From positions 37,702,361-37,766,360 of the forward strand of contig OZ035963.1 in assembly GCA_964034945.1 (NCBI GenBank): a stretch of DNA of 64,000 nt. Reading direction: 5' to 3'. The stretch comes from Chrysopilus asiliformis. Taxonomy: Eukaryota; Arthropoda; Insecta; Diptera; Rhagionidae. Below the pieces are notes generated by a model. The model was not told the origin of the DNA. It ran no database searches and saw only the letters and a program-made list of their open reading frames with translations. Shown in pieces: positions 22,373-33,900 of this stretch. The number at the start of each line of letters is the position of its first letter. Position 1 is the first letter of the stretch. Both the position numbers and the translations under genes were made by a program.

Positions 22373-22535
22373 CCCGGCCCTTACACGCGTCTGTAGAGCT
22401 GACACAGTCGCTGACACAGTCTCGTGTAAATGCACTGACTGCCAGTTCGCTAAATGTATTTTAATTCGTTGTCAGTAATTTGACATTTGAAGTCTGTGCT
22501 ACTGACAGACTTTACAGTCGTGTGTAAGGGCCGGG
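22373..22535. mobile_element. Small TA-flanked MITE, CCCGGCCCTTACACG ends
   Basis: CCCGGCCCTTACACG at 22373 pairs with CGTGTGTAAGGGCCGGG ending at 22535; flanks read TA on each side. The 163-bp interior has short repeats of 'gacacagtc'. Non-coding. Confidence 0.7.
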
Positions 22536-22959
22536 TAAGTTAAATTAATATGAATGGCATTCTCCACAATTTGGACTTTTACCGTTCTCCGCTACATTTT
22601 ATCGTTATTGGGATATTTGCTGTGAAAGGGAAAAATTAGGTTTTTGCGAATTGTTTGCAAACTAACGGTTTTTCGAGAAAAAAAACTGTCAAAACGGTAA
22701 AAGATAAGGATAAAAAAAGGTTAAGATATTAAAATTCTCCACATATTTTCCTTTTACAGTAAATCGACATCAATATCGAGATGAGATTTCGTATAAAATA
22801 AAAATTCATATTTTTATATCAATTAAAATTTTATTCGACGGGTTATATAAATTGTTGTGTAGATTGTGCAGAAATGTAAATTTTGTATATGAAAGTCATA
22901 TGCTGTTCACATCAGATATAAAATATGAGCGATTAGTTAGGTTATAAATTTTTATACCT

Positions 22960-23400
22960 AACGCCAAGATCCCGTTATCACACACAAAAATGAATTACAC
23001 CAGTGTATTTAGAATGATAAAAAAATCGAATTTTACATGTCCGTCCGTCCGTCGGTCTGTCCGTCTGTGGCGCGGATTGCGGGCGCACGGATTGAGCTAG
23101 AGACTTGAAAATTTACGCAGATTCGTTTTTCGTAAAATGCAAGGCTAAGTTCGTTAATGGGTAAAAACGGACCATTAGGGACGAACATGTTTTTTGCGAC
23201 ATAAAAATCCCATACATCAAAATCCGATTGGAATAAATTTTAAAAAATCTAAGTGAAAAGTTTGACTTCAAAGTGGAATTTTGATACAACTGTTCGCTGT
23301 TCAATTAAACTTCGAACAATGCCATATCACCACACGGATTTTCAATAATTGCCAAATTGGCAATTATAGCTTTTGTTATATTTAACATTAAAAACTTGGT
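22960..23400 (+). repeat. Dispersed repeat family T, near-complete copy
   Basis: Contains in order the 'cgttatcacacacaaaaatg' phrase, the oligomeric ccgtccgtccgtc / gtctgtccgtctgtgg core, 'ggattgagctagagacttga', 'gtaaaatgcaaggctaagtt' and 'ctataattgccaatttggca' inverted. Very similar to the inverse of 40555-41105. The biological class is unknown; it has no coding capacity. Confidence 0.7.
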
Positions 23401-23693
23401 TACCAACATCAAAAAGCATTTTCCATCATTAAAGTTTCACATAGTGAATAATTATTTATCCTAATCGTGGCATCTGCTATTATAGAATTTTGTTATCATC
23501 GCTAATTTTTCCGATAAAAAAATGGTGTCGGTAAAATCAAAGGGGCCCCAATATTTACAAATTGATTAAAGAAAAATAAAACAATGTAAATGTTTGCAAA
23601 AGCGAAAAGGAAATTGGAAGAACGAACTAAATCTGACCGTTAAATCCATAATCACGACAAAGCGATCGCTGATCATTGCTTATACATAAAAAA

Positions 23694-23990
23694 ATGTTAA
23701 CCAGCCTCGTTTATTCAGTGATCTGTCCAATTTTTGTCCTCCTGCTTGCCGCGGCTGAGGTTACCTGCCACACTAGCAAATGCGTATATTAAATTGATCG
23801 ACATTGACACATGGGCTAGTGCCGTTTGTGTCGCTGTTTATTAATCGATTGTCTACAGAATTTTAAGCATCCGCTACAATTTCGATACTTGGATGGCCGT
23901 CGGCGCCACATTTGCTGTATTTTAACCCCCTGCCCCAAAACAGGCATTGCCATTGTTCTCTGCTCGCTACCAACAATAATCTTATGGTGA
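23694..23990 (+). CDS. Candidate two-exon gene for a small secreted cysteine-containing peptide
   Basis: Exon 1 (23694-23783) starts in a favourable context (aaaaaaatg). It encodes a clear signal peptide, MLTSLVYSVICPIFVLLLAA, then AEVTCHTSKC. A GTATAT donor at 23784 and an acceptor ending gtctacag at 23858 define a 75-base intron of typical fly size. Exon 2 (23859-23990) joins in phase and encodes 43 residues, including HICCILTPC and a further Cys, ending TGA. Total is about 73 residues with seven cysteines after the signal core begins (two TC...C, then CC, C, C). Without splicing the frame ends at 23792 as a 32-residue peptide. No family is recognised; spacing does not clearly match SVWC, Kazal or defensin patterns. 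The signal peptide, intron and phase are seen; the function is unknown. Confidence 0.4.
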
Positions 23991-24787
23991 TCATCGTTGT
24001 CATTTTGACTCTTCTTTATCTTGTATATATCGACGTGTTTTTCTGTATCTTTTTTAAATCGATTCCGTCGTTTCAAAATTGTGGTGGGTTCCTATGAAAA
24101 TTTCCGACTGGAAGCATGGAAACTAGCATCAAGGAATAATTAAAAGAACGATTATTTAATGATCACTATAAGCGTTGAATGAGGCTTCCCGTGAAAATGT
24201 CTCAGCCTACCCAACATACCTATGGAGATGAGAAACGATGAGATCTTGTTGGTCATTATACAATACAATACGATGCCTTCTATAAATTTATTCAAGTGAA
24301 TATTTAATAGTTTGACTGGTGCTTTATGATGTGTATTTTTGGGAGTCCTGCTATTGAAATTTTTTTTTTTTCGTGTATTTGAATTTTTCTTAATTACAAT
24401 TATCGAACGTCTGACCGAGTTCTATACAACAGACAGGAATGACATATTGTTTCCGTCATCGTCTGGTGTATCTATTCATCCACAAATCGATTGTCAAAGT
24501 AGTTTAGATTCATTTCTTTTACTTTAAATTTCGAATTTGACAAGATTTTTATTTCGTTCCCTTATATTGAGTTACTCAGATTATAAAGATGTCTGACAAG
24601 CTTTATAGATCAGCGTGAAAACCAGTATGTAAAACGGAATTTCTGGGAAAAAATCGTTTTGTTTACACATCCTAATCTTAATTATATTTAATTGATAAAG
24701 ACACCTTTAAAACTTAAACGTGTGTATTTCCAATACTTTAAAATTACGAGATTTGGTTGTGTCCTCCACAGAGATATGTTATTGTCA

Positions 24788-24901
24788 GAGGCGAAAAGGT
24801 ATAATAGAGGCGAAAAGGTATAATAGAGGCGCAAAGGTATAATAGAGGCGAAAAGATATAATAGGGGCGAAAAGGTATAATAGGGGCGAAAAGGTATAAA
24901 A
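24788..24901 (+). repeat. 19-bp tandem repeat, six copies
   Basis: The unit gaggcgaaaaggtataata is repeated six times head to tail with a few substitutions (cgc for cga, gat for ggt, ggggc for gaggc). Purine-biased strand; no coding meaning seen. The 23993-24787 stretch before it holds no recognisable gene. Confidence 0.95.
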
Positions 24902-25422
24902 AGTTATTTGGTTAGTGATACCGAAATAGACATACAAGCACAAAAACAGAGTAGGGCTGACCGGGGTTAGTTGGCTATAGGGGTAAGTAGACTCATTGCG
25001 GTTAAGTCAACCACGGTTGAAAACAAACCTGCGTGAATTGGACTGTTTATTCAGTCGACTGACAGCTATCAGTGAACCAACGTCTTTAGACCACAGTGCT
25101 CTTCGAGCGAACTGTGAGGGGAAAAAACGAAATTTCAAGCGTGTGAGTAATTTTTTTTCTTGTTAATTAAATTGTTTTGTAGCTTACACTTTCATTGTAT
25201 TGAACTCGTCAGTGATTTCAAGTGAAAATTTATGTATGAGTTAACGAGTTAGTGAAGCATTTTCTGACCCATACTTTTTCATTTTTTCTCACGAGTGTGT
25301 TAAAAGTAAAATGGCGGCTTGGGGCTAGTTGACTCACAGTATACTGGGGTTAAATGACTCGATATGAATTACCTATATTTTTTTTGTTAATTAATTTTAT
25401 TTTTTTAAATTAGATGAAATTT

Positions 25423-25551
25423 ACACCCCGATTGCGAGTGTCGTGTCGTTTTCGACAAGAGTCGTTTTACGTGTTGTTGTTAGTGTTTTTCTACCAACAA
25501 CACGTAAAACGACTCTTGTCGAAAACGACACGACACTCGCAATCAGGGTGT
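25423..25551. repeat. 129-bp hairpin MITE with 57-bp arms
   Basis: The arm starting acaccccgattgcgagtgtc (25423-25479) pairs with 25495-25551 with one mismatch, around a 15-base loop. Flanking 'aattt' on each side may be a target duplication. It is embedded in a repeat region (about 24950-25850) rich in 'ggggttagttgactc'-like phrases. The near-perfect arms suggest recent origin. Confidence 0.9.
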
Positions 25552-27504
25552 TAATTTATGTTAATCTGAAATGTTATTAATTTTTTAAAGAATATATTTT
25601 TTCAGAATTAATATAGTTTTTTAATATATTCCAACACATTTTCCCCATAAAAAGTATAGAGTCAAATAACCCCGTTCACAGAGTCAACAAACCCCAGACA
25701 CGGGGTTAGTCGACTCATCGAACAACTTTTTTTAAAATGAAAAAAAATATTTGAAACACTTATAATTAGTCAAAATAAAAGATTGACTAAGAAACACAAT
25801 TGAATAAACCAACCAAAAACGTCTTTACTGCACCTGAAATAATTACAGTAAAACCTCTATAAAGTAGATTATAAAAAGTGGGTCTACTAGCTCCGGTCTA
25901 CCCTATTGGATTTTCGCCGAACTGATTTAAATATTTCTATTTTCCCTATTTTACATACAGAGAGAAATCAAAATCACTTAAAATTGACTTTGTGTGTGTA
26001 GGCATTTATAAGATCGGTGTCTACCAGAATCTCTCTATCGATTTTAATGCAGTTTTTTTGCTGTTATCGTCCCATGGAACTCTATTGAAAGGGATTCCGA
26101 AAAATTTCAATTGGAGTGATGTAATCTGCTTTTGGATTTTGATGTATGGGATATTTATGTGAAATCATATTCCAAACATTTTTCTCTAACAAATTGAGCC
26201 TGTCCACAAAACAAGTCACCCTAAATTTGACTCTCTTCAACCCCTCTCACCACTTGTCACACTGTGCCACACTTTCGCAGAACTTTCTTTAAAAAGACGT
26301 CATGACACTAATTTTTAAAAAATACTGAAAAAAGGTTTTTTAAACAAATTTTGAAAAAAATTGCTTGGAATAAAGCTTCGGATTGGTGTTGCGATTTCGT
26401 TTTTATAACTCAGGAAAAATAGACGGATTCGTTTTTTAATATTCAGAACCTGAATCTTTTAGTAAGTTTATCAGATAGATATCTATGAAAAACTTATTAA
26501 AGTCTATGAAAATTTAGGCGTGATTTAGAACCATTGAAGTGTGGGCTTAGAAACTATGACAAAAAAAAATCATTATTTTTATGAAACGATTCTTAAAGGT
26601 TTTTTGAAGTTTTTCATAAAATTTCATAGATCAATCTTAAAAAATCATAAAAATTTCACATTGGTTTTAGTTCTTCCCAATGATTTCGATTTCTGCGCTA
26701 TTGGTATCTTTTTACTATTACCAAATTCACTTACTTTTGCTTTACATTCGCACTTTCCAGATACACTTCTATTTCATTTTGCTTCCAGCTACATGTTCCC
26801 ACCCCTAAAACTTCCATTACTGATAGTATACCCAATCTAAAGTATATTTACTAACCATGAAATATACGATGAAAAAAATATTATAAGATTTATGAAAAAA
26901 GAACTTGCCTTCAAAGTAATGAGCTATTTTCACAGAACTGAGGAACGAAATTTTTCTGAGTACAGCAAATGTAATTTGATCATCAGTGACTGGTCCGAAA
27001 TAGGTTGATCTCATAGAAATAGAAGAAGGATCTAGAATATTATTCCCATGTTACTTTCAAAATGGGAGAAAAAATTTAATTTTAAAAAAGCATACATGAT
27101 AAATGGTTAATTTTATCATCCTAACTACAGAAAAATGATACAAATTTGGTACCAACCTGCCGATTCTCCCTTTTTGGTTCAAAAATCTTTCAAAAATGGA
27201 TAATTTTTATTGAAGAAAGATTTCTTGTATACCATTCCCCGATTTACATAGTATATAGATACCTCACTAAAAACCACCGTACAAAAAAAATGTGTAAAAA
27301 AGGTAACAAGTTCAAGGTTTAAGAAAACTTAAACTATGTTAATTTGGTCTAAAAAGACAACTCATGTTCGTGGAAATGTTCTTCGAATACTTTTTAATTT
27401 GACTTTTTATTTCGTACATATTCCAAAATAAATAAAGAAACTTTAGCTCAATTTATAGTGCATTAGGGATCAACGAAAATATTAAATTCCATATCTTTGG
27501 TCCT

Positions 27505-28860
27505 TGAACGGGACGATCCTATTAACTTTTAATGGAAATCCGTTAATCGGAAATAACCAAAATAACGGCTTTTTAAAAAACGCAATTTTGTTTTTTCATA
27601 AAAGCAGCCAGTTTTGGCCTTAAATATATTATATCTTAAATATATTATATCTTAAATATATTATAATATAACCTTTATTGCCTGCACATACCAACTTTAG
27701 TAGTGAAAAGCACTTTAGTCCAACATTTTTGAATCAAAATCTTCGAGGGAAAATCGTAGCCAACATAAACACGGCTGTTTTGGAAAATTGTGGAAAATGG
27801 CTAAGCTGAAAACAGTAGTGAAAAATATAATTGCTCTAAGAGAATATCAAATCTCACGCACCTCGCCGCGGCTAGATTCGAGGTGATTAGAGACACGCGC
27901 CTAACCTTGGAGCACAATGAACGCAACCATGCCGCAACTAAGAACGCTGTGAACTGTCACGCAACGCAGATCAGGAGCGGATGAGCACAATAGAAGCATT
28001 GTCTGTTGCGTAGTGAGACAAATGTGATATACAGTGACGACACACATTTGATGTACATTTAATGGATTTTAGGTGGTTCAATGTATGAGATGAGTTGAAG
28101 AGAATATTTTCCACATTTTTATATTTTATTGTTATCCGCTATATTTTACCGTTATTGAGATATTCCCATTAAAATAAAATAAAAATATCAGTTGTGGTCA
28201 ACACAAAACTTTCTTCTACAAAATCTATGACCCTGTGCAATTTACGTTATAGCCCTGTCGTATTGTCAACCCAATACAACCTCCCAATAAATGGTTGGTT
28301 CATCCAAAAATATCAAAAACGTACAAAATTTGAGATAACTTGAGAACTGTAAAAGATATCAATTTACGGTAAATGGCAAAAATGTAGAAAATGTTAACAT
28401 CTTTAATTATTCTTTTAATTGATTTGTCGAAAAACCGTTAGTTTGCAAATTATTCGCAAAAATATGATTTTTTACATATTAATGAAAATATCTCACTAAC
28501 GGTAAAATATAACGGATAACGGTAAAAGACAAAATTGTGCAGAATGCCATTCTCATTAATTCACTTCATACATTCAGTCAGCAAAAACCCGTTAGTTTCC
28601 GAGATAATCGCAAAAAACTGTTTTTGTGGAAATAACGGTTTATCTCGATAACAAGTTGAGACATCGAGTTATAGCTAAAGACAAAAGTGTGGGAAATTTT
28701 ATTTTCTCCAAGTTTTGTCATACTTAAGGCCACTAAAAAACGCGTAGTTTGGGAGTAAATCGAGAAAAACGAAATTGTGATTTTTGAAAAACCGCCATTT
28801 TGGATACTTCCGGTTAACGGATTTCCACCAAAAGTTGATAGGATCGTCCCATTTCAGGAC
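27505..28860. repeat. Long inverted pair of repeat A ends
   Basis: The 'gggacgatcctattaacttt' segment at about 27512 and 'aaaagttgataggatcgtccc' at 28832-28852 are inverse versions of the same terminal block, about 1.3 kb apart. A further inverted copy of this end lies at about 41410-41470. The right-hand block continues as repeat A (28185-29070). Non-coding. Confidence 0.5.
27619..27667 (+). repeat. 16-bp AT tandem repeat, three copies
   Basis: The unit cttaaatatattatat is repeated three times. Confidence 0.95.
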
Positions 28861-29070
28861 CCAACATGCCTATAAAATTTCATGGCGCTAGCTCTATTAG
28901 TTTTTGAGAAATCTTGTACACAGACTGACAGACAGACTGACAGACAGAAAGACATTTTTTTAATATGACTCCAATCGACTCAGGAGTGATCGGGAAATGT
29001 TTTTTTAGGCAAAATTAAGAGGTCGAAATTTTTCATGAATACAATACTTTATTATACTCCGTAGAAGAAA
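28185..29070 (+). repeat. Repeat A copy 1 (ends with a short GACAGACAGACT array)
   Basis: Shares about 850 bp with 43625-45500: 'atatcagttgtggtcaacac', 'aaaccgttagtttgcaa', 'actaaaaaacgcgtagtttg' and 'atgactccaatcgactcagg'. Here the 12-bp satellite has only about two units (28921-28947) and there is no insertion at 28668, so this copy is an empty-site reference for the other. No protein-coding frame. Confidence 0.85.
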
Positions 29071-29640
29071 GTAAAAGAATTTTTGCGAAGAGCTTGCAAA
29101 CTAACGGTTTTTGGAAAACAGCACATTTTTGCACTTTAGTGTAAATCGATAGCTTAACGAGATATTTCAGATTTCGTAAAAATATATATTTTGATTAATT
29201 TTTATTCGCCGGATTATAAATTGCGCAGGAACGTAGATTTTGTAAAGGAAGTCACTTGCAGTTCAACCTAGATATTCTTTTCTCTAGGAAGAAAAAAGTC
29301 TAAATTTGCTTTTCGTTTTTTCGAAATATTTTTATGCCATGCTGCTAAGGCTAAAGCGGATATCCTTATTTCAATTTTTTTCAGGAAAAATTTTCACCAC
29401 GAGGTTCTTGAGGTAGCTGAGAATGAAATTATATTAGAATTTCAAAATTCAAAAAGGAAAGGATCTGTAGGGTTAACGCAAATATCCTTTACTCACTTTT
29501 TCGTGTGAAAATTTACATAAGAAAGTTAAAACTTTCTAAACTGATCACGAATCTTAATTCAAAAATTTTGAAATCTGTACATACCTGAAATTGCTATTTT
29601 TAATGATTTTGCGATTGTTTTTCGGTATTTCTTAAACCTG

Positions 29641-29702
29641 AATACTTAAACCTGCCAACAGAATACTTACACCTGCCAACAGAATACTTAAACCTGCCAA
29701 CG
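29641..29702 (+). repeat. 21-bp tandem repeat, three copies
   Basis: The unit gaatacttaaacctgccaac(a) occurs three times with one substitution. Confidence 0.9.
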
Positions 29703-29879
29703 GCGGGTTCCCATTCTAGTCTTTAAGGTAAAAAAAAAGATTTTTATACATCCGTAGTTATGGAGTTCTGTTGGACTTATTTTAGTGATTCTTTTTTAAT
29801 AGAAAGCTACCACTTCGTAGAAAGCCACCACTTTGCACAAAAATCTAAAAACCCAAGACTTTCACTTTTAAAAAATACA

Positions 29880-31092
29880 TCTATATATATAAAATAAAGT
29901 GACGTTATTTACTACGCTTAAAACTCAAGAACGGCTGGCCCGATTTCGATGATACGCACCAATTTGGACTGGTCTTCGGCCAAACAAGAAGAATACCCAA
30001 GAAAATTTCGGAAAATCTCCATGGAAATGCGGGAAACTCATTTTCTACATACAGTACTAAAAACGAATATGGTTTTGTGTGGTGGTACCGAAAACCAGGT
30101 AAAAACACTACGGCGCGGAAAATTGGAAATTTCCACCGGAAAAGTCGGAAAATATTGAAAAACCGAAATTGCATACTTTCAGGGGTTGCTGGTGGCAGCG
30201 GTTTTCTAGTTTGCACTTTCAGTAATTCCAAATCAAAAATCCCGATTCTTTTTTCGTTTTGTTAGAAAAGTCGAGAAAAATTTTGGGGAAAAGCGGGAAT
30301 ATCGGAAAAATTGAAACTTGCATTTTGTATGTGATTATAGTATGGAAGGAGAAAATATTGTATTTGGAACTGAAAAACGGATAATTTTGTCCCTCACGAT
30401 AATGTTATCGCACACAGATGGCGTTACGCTCTCAAACTTACGTTTAACAGCTGAGAAATATATTCGCTCTTTCCTTTTATTTGTGACATAGAGTTATAAT
30501 TTTTTTTGATTTGTGAGATAGAGTAACGTATAAACTCAAGAACTACTGCACCAACATAGACTATGTATTATGACTACGGTTCATAGTTAGGTTTGGTCGC
30601 CGTATCGGCTCCCCTTTCACCCCCTCGCCTGTTATCTTCTGAACCACTGAAGGGATTTGAATACGGTTTTCAGTGTTGGGCAGGTCAATCATAAAAAAAA
30701 ATTTCATCCACTCAAACTACTCCGCTCTACATGGTGCGAGCCCCCTTCCTGCTATCTACTAAACTACAGAACGGATTTTTATACGATTTTTAGTGTTGGA
30801 TAGGGTATCTTTCGTCAATTCCCTCCTCAGCTATCTCTCAAACTATTTTATGGATGGTCAACATATGTTACAAGATACAACATAAATGCAAAAATCTTAA
30901 GTATCTGGCGATAATTTTCTTGAAAACAGTGCGTCAAACCAAAAAAATTATGAACGAAAAATTATTTGAAATATAATTACTGCATAATTTTTCTATATAA
31001 AAAAAAATACTTTTGAAAAAAAGAAAAGGTTTTTTCATATTCAAAAATTTATTATAATACTACCCGGGCAACGCCGGGTTTTTGCAAGCTAG
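29880..31092 (+). mobile_element. Non-autonomous Helitron
   Basis: The 5' end TCTATATATATAAAATAAAG follows an A. The 3' end has a hairpin (ACCCGG stem at 31062-31067, loop gcaacg, CCGGGT at 31074-31079), about 9 bases, then CTAG at 31089-31092 followed by T. TC start, subterminal hairpin, CTRR end and A|T insertion are the defining features of Helitrons. No Rep or helicase is encoded, so mobilisation would need an autonomous partner. Interior phrases such as 'aaactcaagaacggctggcc' look like degenerate subrepeats (compare 30531-30570). There are no terminal inverted repeats, as expected. Confidence 0.75.
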
Positions 31093-31309
31093 TATAGAAA
31101 TAAATGCTAAAAAACTCGATTGACTTCAGTATACATAAATAAGTATTTTTGTACTCGTTATTGAAATTAAGCTTGTGGCGCCAGGAAGACTGATCCCCAA
31201 ATAATCTTTTTTACCTGTTGGTATTCATTAGGTCGTATTTTTTAGTTTTATTTAAACTGATTTGATAGTTATGGTGAAGGATGGGTACGCACAGCAGGTT
31301 ATGAAAACA

Positions 31310-31543
31310 TCAGGTAGCCCAACTGCATCGGATTAGGATCGTTTTAATATCAAGATATGCTAACAATGTGGCTGTCAGATGGTTCACTGCATTTTCGATT
31401 TCGTTTGAATTTATTTTTTTACCTTGCATCGCAGACCCACATTGAAGGTGGTCCAAATAAATTTTCTCGTTAGTTCTCAAATCATCACAGTCAGTAAAAT
31501 CATCCTTGGCAACATGTATTACATTTTTTTTTGTCCAGATGTG
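31310..31543 (-). CDS. Unrecognised coding-like open frame, possible exon
   Basis: A 77-codon open frame on the minus strand, missed when an ATG start is required. It reads ...NVIHVAKDDFTDCDDLRTNE, then KIYLDHLQCGSAMQ, then GKKINSNEIENAVNHL, ending TGA. Amino-acid composition is balanced (Asp, Cys, His, Leu), unlike chance translation of the surrounding AT-rich DNA. A potential donor (caag|gtaaaa) lies within it, so it may be one or two exons or the relic of an older gene. No family recognised. Confidence 0.3.
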   Translation of the reverse strand, partial: HIWTKKNVIHVAKDDFTDCDDLRTNEKIYLDHLQCGSAMQGKKINSNEIENAVNHLTATLLAYLDIKTILIRCSWAT

Positions 31544-32018
31544 TTATGTTATAACATTATGTAATTTTAAGACATCTAAATACATATTCACCTTTTCACC
31601 TAAAATTTAATAAAACTATAAGCACAGGTAAAAGTTCATTTAAGGGGTTATGTCTACCTGGAATCTTTGGAGAAATTGATTTTTTTTTCATATTCTTAGA
31701 GTACAACATTTTGACTTTTATTTCTCAAAATATTAAGTTGATTGGATGAGTTATGCGACTTTAAAGTCAACGTGTGCAGCCGGATTTGGAGCATTTACAA
31801 AATAACTTGAGATTGCGAATTTTCGGAAACTAGGTTTCCAAAATCGGTGACAACGATTACTCAATAATCACTCAACCGATTTCTTTGAAATGTTGCATAG
31901 ATATTAGCGTAAATTTTTTAACAGTCAAAAAATTGGCCAAAAATCGATATTTTACCTAAAAATTTTGTTCGTAATCGATTTTTCAAAATTCTGTATGGCC
32001 CAGGAAAACTTAATGTTT

Positions 32019-32215
32019 TTACACTCTATTTGATATAAATATACATAGGAGTATATTAGATTTAGTATACCGTTTGTAACGCAGCAAAGCAATCATCGGA
32101 CACAAAAATGAACTATACCATGGTGTTAGGGATGACAAAAGATTTTGATTTCTGCATATCCGTCCGTCTGTCCATCTGTCCGTGAACACCATAACTCCAA
32201 GTGGTGGGTATTCTA
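32019..32215 (+). repeat. Dispersed repeat family T copy
   Basis: 'atataccgtttgtaac'-type start, 'cggacacaaaaatgaacta', 'gacaaaagattttgatttc', the ccgtccgtctgtccatctgt core and 'gtgaacaccataa'. Matches 42990-43057 plus 45865-45950, and 58710-58890. Confidence 0.7.
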
Positions 32216-32529
32216 TGACAGGATGGTACGTAACTTTCCTATGGCCTAGCACATCGGATGGTCATAGCATCATTCCTGCAATTGAACCCTTTGGATGCAA
32301 CATAAATTTTGTACCTACCAAATTCTTTATCTTAAAGGAGTGGGACAGGAAGACGAAAGTTGGTCAATCATTAGGCTTAATAATGTAGAGATTAGCAACG
32401 AAGTCATATCTTACGTTTCATTGTCCGACACTCTCGCGCTCACCCGTCTCATGAAAATTAAAGATAAAACTGCATCTTGGAACCTTTTATTGAAATGCTC
32501 GGAATATCCTTTAGTCCAAGCCTCGGCAC

Positions 32530-33180
32530 CAGGGTTGGGACTTTAGTACCAATGTACTAGATCTAGTACCTTTTTGCCTCATTTAGTACCCTAGTACCAC
32601 AGTCCATGAATCTGGTACCTTTTAATGGTTTATATAAAAAATGATTTTATCTGAATTTATAGCTCCCTTTAAAAGCCATCACTTTTCTATGTATTAGGAA
32701 AAAAGTACTTTTTTGAATGATCCCGCCAGAAATTAAAAACTACTGAATTCGTCTTATTAAGGGAGATATGAAAATCAATCGTATGCCATGGAAATATGAT
32801 TTATATTAGCAATAGCTCAAAATACTTCTCGAAATTTAGGTTTGTAGATGGAGTTTATACAAAAATTTAAAATTGAAATAAAAGCGAAAATTTAAAACTA
32901 ATACATCTAGACAATTTTTATTGTCTTTTTCGAGTTTTTCTAGAGTGTTTTTTTAACGGGGAACGGTTATATTTACAGCGCAAAAGTCAATCCATATGGG
33001 TTAAGGATTCTTTTTCTAAAATTACGATACTTAGATTTTTCTTGACTCTTATGTAATAAGCATAAAAAAACGATTTGGGTTCCCCAATAGTTAAAAAAAA
33101 TCTAGTACCACATTATCTCAATCTAGTACCCTTTTTGGGCAAAAATAGTACCTTTTACACATCCTCAAGTCCCAACCCTG
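32530..33180. mobile_element. hAT MITE with perfect 8-bp duplication
   Basis: The octamer CTCGGCAC is at 32522-32529 and 33181-33188. Ends are CAGGGTTGGGACTT and its inverse AAGTCCCAACCCTG. Repeated 'tagtacc' motifs fill both subterminal regions (32546-32620, 33105-33155), as in hAT transposase-binding arrays. 651 bp, no transposase. The joined flank (ccaagcctcggcactgcttg) shows the pre-insertion site. Confidence 0.9.
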
Positions 33181-33368
33181 CTCGGCACTGCTTGAACGAT
33201 TGACTAACAATCGATGGAGCGAGCCTACGACAGTCATTCAGTATGATTTCTGCTGTTGATGCGTACGGGTGTATACATTTGCTCTCCAAAATTATAATTG
33301 CTTCCCAAAGAACACTGATGTACGAAATTTTTTCAGAAATTTGATTTTTTTAGTTTTTCTTTTCCATT

Positions 33369-33623
33369 ATGAAGCGCTCATATTCAAATTCAAATACTAT
33401 GTCGTGGGATTGGGAAAACAAATATTTAATAACCACAAATAATGATAACCGTCAATGTCTAGTTTGCAGTTACATGTCGAATAAAAAATTCAATCTAAAA
33501 CGCCATTACAACAGCTGTCATAAGTTCGATTTTGCCCGATGCAATGAAGTAGAAAGAGTAAGACAGGTTGACAACTTAAAGCAAGTTTTTTTTAGAGAAA
33601 TTTCCTTTAGGCGGAACAAATGA
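33369..33623 (+). pseudogene. C2H2/BED-like zinc-finger fragment, probably transposase-derived
   Basis: The 84-codon frame contains WENKYLITTNNDNRQCLVC then SYMSNKKFNLKRHYNSCH. This is one C-x2-C-x12-H-x4-H finger preceded by an aromatic/Trp stretch. The arrangement 'KY.....CL.C......NLKRHY...H' is that of the N-terminal finger of hAT-derived proteins of the ZBED/GTF2IRD2/SCAND3 type. The frame ends after about 84 codons with no catalytic region, so it is a truncated relic or a small standalone finger protein. Confidence 0.5.
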
Positions 33624-33859
33624 TTCTGAAATTGCATAATGATAAATTGTGTAGTTCACTGTTCCTAAACGTCTCCATCAAAAGCGAAAGAGCGTAAAAA
33701 ATGAAAATGATGCGTTTTCTCATTTTGTGTTATAGTATATGAAGAAACATAAAATTTTTTCGAGTAGTAGTAAATCAGTACATCCATGGTGCCGAGGCCT
33801 GCTTTAGTCCTATGTCTCTTTTTTACATGTTACACGGTTCAAAAAAAGTCTTCCTTTTA

Positions 33860-33900
33860 TGTAAAATAGCAAGAATTTGATCACACACATGGCATTAATT
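33860..33900 (+). repeat. Short paralogous block, inverted relative to 36366-36405
   Basis: 'agcaagaatttgatcacaca' here matches the complement of 36370-36405. The coding-like frame at 36317-36493 (minus) includes it, and the same residues (NSKNLITH) can be read here on the plus strand. This suggests an old duplicated gene or element fragment. The rest of 33190-34798 holds nothing else assignable. Confidence 0.5.

Noticed and set aside
24788..24901. A CRISPR-like array
   Set aside because: The 19-bp units are directly adjacent, without unique spacers, in eukaryotic sequence; it is a simple tandem repeat.
29905..30231. 108-codon minus frame in the Helitron
   Set aside because: No Rep, helicase or other domain. 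The region consists of Helitron subrepeats, and opposing frames of similar length exist.
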